A stretch of 64,000 nt of DNA from Mesostigma viride (taxonomy: Eukaryota; Streptophyta; Mesostigmatophyceae; Mesostigmatales; Mesostigmataceae): the NCBI GenBank assembly GCA_009746045.1, contig RPFO01000313.1:409340-473339 (forward strand). The letters are read 5' to 3'. Below are positions 61,480 through 64,000 of this stretch, piece by piece. A program made the position numbers and the translations under genes. The notes below the pieces were generated by a model. The model saw only the letters and a program-made list of their open reading frames with translations. It was not told where the DNA came from and did no database searches. Numbering within the stretch: the first letter of the stretch is position 1; the number at the start of each line of letters is the position of its first letter.

Positions 61480-61965
61480 GATGGAGGGAGGGAGGGAGGG
61501 ACGGAGGGAGGGAGGGAGGGAGGGAGGGAGGGAGGGAGGGAGGGAGGGAGGGAGGGAGGGAGGGAGGGAGGGAGGGAGGGAGGGAGGGAGGGAGGGAGGG
61601 AGGGAGGGAGGGAGGGAGGGAGGGAGGGAGGGCGGAAGGGCGGAAGGGCGGAAGGGCGGAAGGGCGGAAGGGCGGGCGGAAGGGCGGGCGGAAGGGCGGG
61701 CGGAAGGGCGGGCGAAGGGCGGACGGACGAGCGGACGGGCGGGCAGACGGACGGACGGACGGACGGACGGACGGACGGACGGACGGACGGACGGACGGAC
61801 GGACGGACGGACGGACGGACGGACGGACGGACGGACGGACGGACGGACGGACGGACGGACGGACGGACGGACGGACGGGCGGACGGACGGGCGGACGGAC
61901 GGACGGACGGACGGACGGACGGGCAGACGGATGGATTGATGGATGGATGGATGGGTGGATGGGTG
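61480..61965 (+). repeat. compound microsatellite (GGGA)n-(GGAC)n-(GGAT)n
   Basis: (GGGA)n from ~61483 to 61632, then GGGCGGAA variants to ~61735. (GGAC)n follows from ~61740 to 61930, then (GGAT)n to ~61960. Open frames across it are artefacts of stop-free repeats. Confidence 0.97.
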
Positions 61966-62049
61966 GTTACTCGCAAGCCTACCGGTCTATTCTATCTAGG
62001 TACCAAAAAAATCCTACTCTACATCTATTGTGCCCTAGAGCCTACTAGG

Positions 62050-62515
62050 CCTAGCATATGCTTCCCGCGTTTGCAAACATGCGGCTTCGATCCCTCCTGG
62101 AGGGGCGTCGTTGTCCTCTAGAACCTGAGCCCACTTGGCCTTGTTCATCATCGATCTTTTTCCAAAAACACGGAGAGGTCTAGGCCCCCCGTGTCCTCCT
62201 CTAGCTGCTCTTTGAAAGTGCCTAGGTACAAGTCCTCCTTGCGGACGTGAGCAGCGTAGCCCACACGGAAAATGGACCGCAGCATGTTGGTGACCGCGCC
62301 GTCCAACTTTTTGGCAGTTATAAGGTCGGCTGTGAGGGTCCAGGTATGTCTCGGCCCCATACATAAGATTACAGGGAGGACCGGGACCTTAAACAGGTCC
62401 TGTTTCTCTAGCTTGCCCAAGGGGTTGCGCCACAGGGCCCTGTATTGGCGTAAAGCGTGCCAGACGAGGCCGCCGGGAGATACGGTGGTCCACGTCGGCC
62501 TCGCAGCTGGGGAGT
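62050..62515 (-). pseudogene. LINE fragment, C-terminal part
   Basis: The minus strand reads LGKLEKQDLFKVPVLPVILCMGPRHTWTL, KKLDGAVTNMLRSIF and VRKEDLYLG, aligning with DLFKVVILTILTYGAETWTL..KMLRKAL..NEDLYAD at 11.5 kb. A frameshift leads to MNKAKWAQVLEDNDAPPGG. More diverged than the neighbouring 62.8-kb copy. Confidence 0.7.
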
Positions 62516-62821
62516 AAGACTAGATATGATATCTTCTGGATGATCGAATACTACTATATAAATATAATTTCAAAGCTAGTGCTGCATATGGGGCATAGGC
62601 CGGCACTGATCTCCAATGTTACAGGTGTGGTACCGGTATGTATCATATCTGAGGAAAAGTTGTCTCACTTAATATAGTGGGCAGGGCTGTGCATTGGTCG
62701 CGACCGATGGGATTAGTTGATCATAATTAAACACTTGCTCGATCGGCCGTTGGGGAGTCACAGAGCACCCGAGTGCTTTCAATCCCTGAGTGTGCACAGT
62801 GGGATGGGGGTAGAGACCGAT
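62516..62821. other. no gene seen
   Basis: AT-rich spacer with a third copy of the gttggggagtcacagagcac motif at 62750-62769. Confidence 0.45.
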
Positions 62822-64000
62822 TAAAAATTAAAAATTAAATTATAACATGTCTCCGTTGGGAGATCATGTAGCACATATTCCTTGATGGATGGGTGGAGTG
62901 GAAGGAGCCGCGTAATCGAACTAACCTAACTCTAAGCTATCTAGTCTAGAAAAATCCTAACTACAATACTCATCAAAACGCCTCCTCCTCTTGGGGGGAG
63001 GTGGCTTGCCCACAGGGGCTGGCGTGTGAGCCTTGACAATCTTCTGCCACCGCGTCTTGTTCTGCATGGCAGTCCAAAGAAGGGAGAGAGAGTGGATGCG
63101 GTGTTCAAACTGAGCTGGGACCACTAGGTCGTCCAGCAACATCTGGATGTAGTTCGTGACATGTTTCCCTACCCTTTTGGGAATGCCCTTGGGGCCAGGC
63201 CAGGTCAGAATGTGCCGCCCTGGCTGGCCAAGCCGCTGGGGGCCTGCCAGACCAAGGCCGGTGTCCACCTCAGTGGCTGGTGCGAGCAAGGTGTCCTGCA
63301 AATGCTATCCTGCGCTGCCTAATCTCGTCCGAAATACGAAGCATACCCTGATTCAAAGACTCTAATGACGGGCGCTTGGAAAACCCTACGTTCAGGACCT
63401 GTCGGAGCATCCTGTAAACCATGCCGTCGAGCTTAGCTGCCAGTGTGGGTGTGATTGTCCACGCCTCGGCGCCATACGTGAGCACAGTGAGGACGAGGAC
63501 CTTGAAGAGCATGCGCTTGCGGTGCTCGCCCAGGCCCTTGGAGCGCCAGTAGGTGTTGAGCAAACGGAGCCTGGCCCAGGCCAGGCCGATGCGGATGTCC
63601 ACATCGTCTGCGGTGTCAGGGAGCCAACTCCCCAACAGTTTGAAGCGGTCACGGAACGGGACCGTCGTCCCGTCGAGCAGGCGCGGCAGCGGCGGTCTAC
63701 TGGAGGCCCCAATCACCATCGCCTCAGTTTTGACACTAATCTCCAACCCCACCCGGCGCCCGCGCCTCCAGGCCCAGACAGTCCACTGAGCCAGGTCTGA
63801 ATGTCCTCGGGGCGCGCGATGAGGGTGGTGTCATCCGCATAAATCAGGTCGGCCAGGCGGTAGCCAGGCTCAACCCCGCCGTGCTCACGCTCGTTAAGGA
63901 TGTCCAAGCCTGGCTCGAACCCCTTAAGAGCAGTAAAGCGCGCACGTGCCCGGCGCATGACGTGATCCATGACAATAATGAACAGCCATGGGGACAGGAC
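62822..64000 (-). pseudogene. LINE reverse transcriptase, truncated by window end
   Basis: The minus strand from 64000 reads VLSPWLFIIVMDHVMRRARARF and YADDTTLIARPEDIQ (catalytic YADD near 63830). A frameshift near 63740 leads to VGLEISVKTEAMVIG, RLLDGTTVPFRDRFKLLGSWLPDTADDVD, FKVLVLTVLTYGAEAWTI and IRQRRIAFAGHLARTS. Another shift near 63290 leads to VDTGLGLAGPQRLGQPGRHILTWPGPKG and KPPPPKRRRRFDEY with a stop near 62957. The 3' end has the ctccgttgggag hairpin (62852-62863) and an A/T-rich tail (62822-62845). Same family as 24961-25878, about 1.2 kb retained. Confidence 0.85.

Noticed and set aside
61437-61976. Open frames on both strands over the GGGA/GGAC repeat
   Set aside because: Simple-sequence translations (e.g. 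Arg-Pro-Ser-Val) without start context or homology.

Overview
The window reads as nuclear DNA of a eukaryote with a repeat-rich genome, most likely an alga of the green lineage. The reasons are GT-AG introns, very long GC-rich exons full of Gly/Ser/Ala runs, a possible TGTAA polyadenylation signal, and abundant LTR, LINE and hAT elements. Nothing in it looks prokaryotic (no operons, no Shine-Dalgarno-led gene runs). The species cannot be named from the sequence.

Layout. (1) 1-12172: a LINE reverse transcriptase (RT) pseudogene is split at base 543 by a 10.7-kb Ty1/copia-type retrotransposon (544-11287). That element has 648-bp LTRs and a 5-bp target duplication, and the LINE frame resumes exactly at 11293. 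The copia element carries two extra 5' ORFs, a 2.1-kb non-coding block, gag, a leaky-looking stop, an integrase followed by a protease-like domain, and RT-RNase H. (2) 12173-23183: a second LTR element with 677/673-bp LTRs encodes gag and a protease remnant but no RT that I can find. It is itself interrupted by a composite palindromic foldback element (13789-14683) and by a deleted hAT transposon (14973-16283) inserted exactly within the gag frame. (3) 23184-27245: a graveyard of LINE fragments in both orientations. (4) 28207-33459: a full-length minus-strand LINE (endonuclease plus RT) with a 13-bp target duplication and one frameshift. (5) 34007-60848: one host gene on the plus strand, reconstructed here as nine exons encoding about 4,559 residues of unrecognised function. 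Introns 2, 3 and 4 each hold a different large minisatellite (20-bp x about 162, 42-bp x 15, 40-bp x about 32), and intron 7 holds a second non-autonomous hAT element. (6) 60849-64000: simple repeats and minus-strand LINE fragments of the same family as those near the start.

Only the 34-61 kb gene is likely to be a host gene; nearly all other coding sequence belongs to mobile elements. The nesting gives a relative history. The LINE pseudogene is older than the copia insertion (LTRs differ at 5 of 648 positions). The gag-only element is young (3 substitutions and 3 small indels between LTRs), so the foldback and hAT copies inside it are younger still or were carried along by it.

All exon borders are inferred from reading-frame continuity and splice-site dinucleotides, without transcript data. 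Family assignments rest on motifs read by eye.
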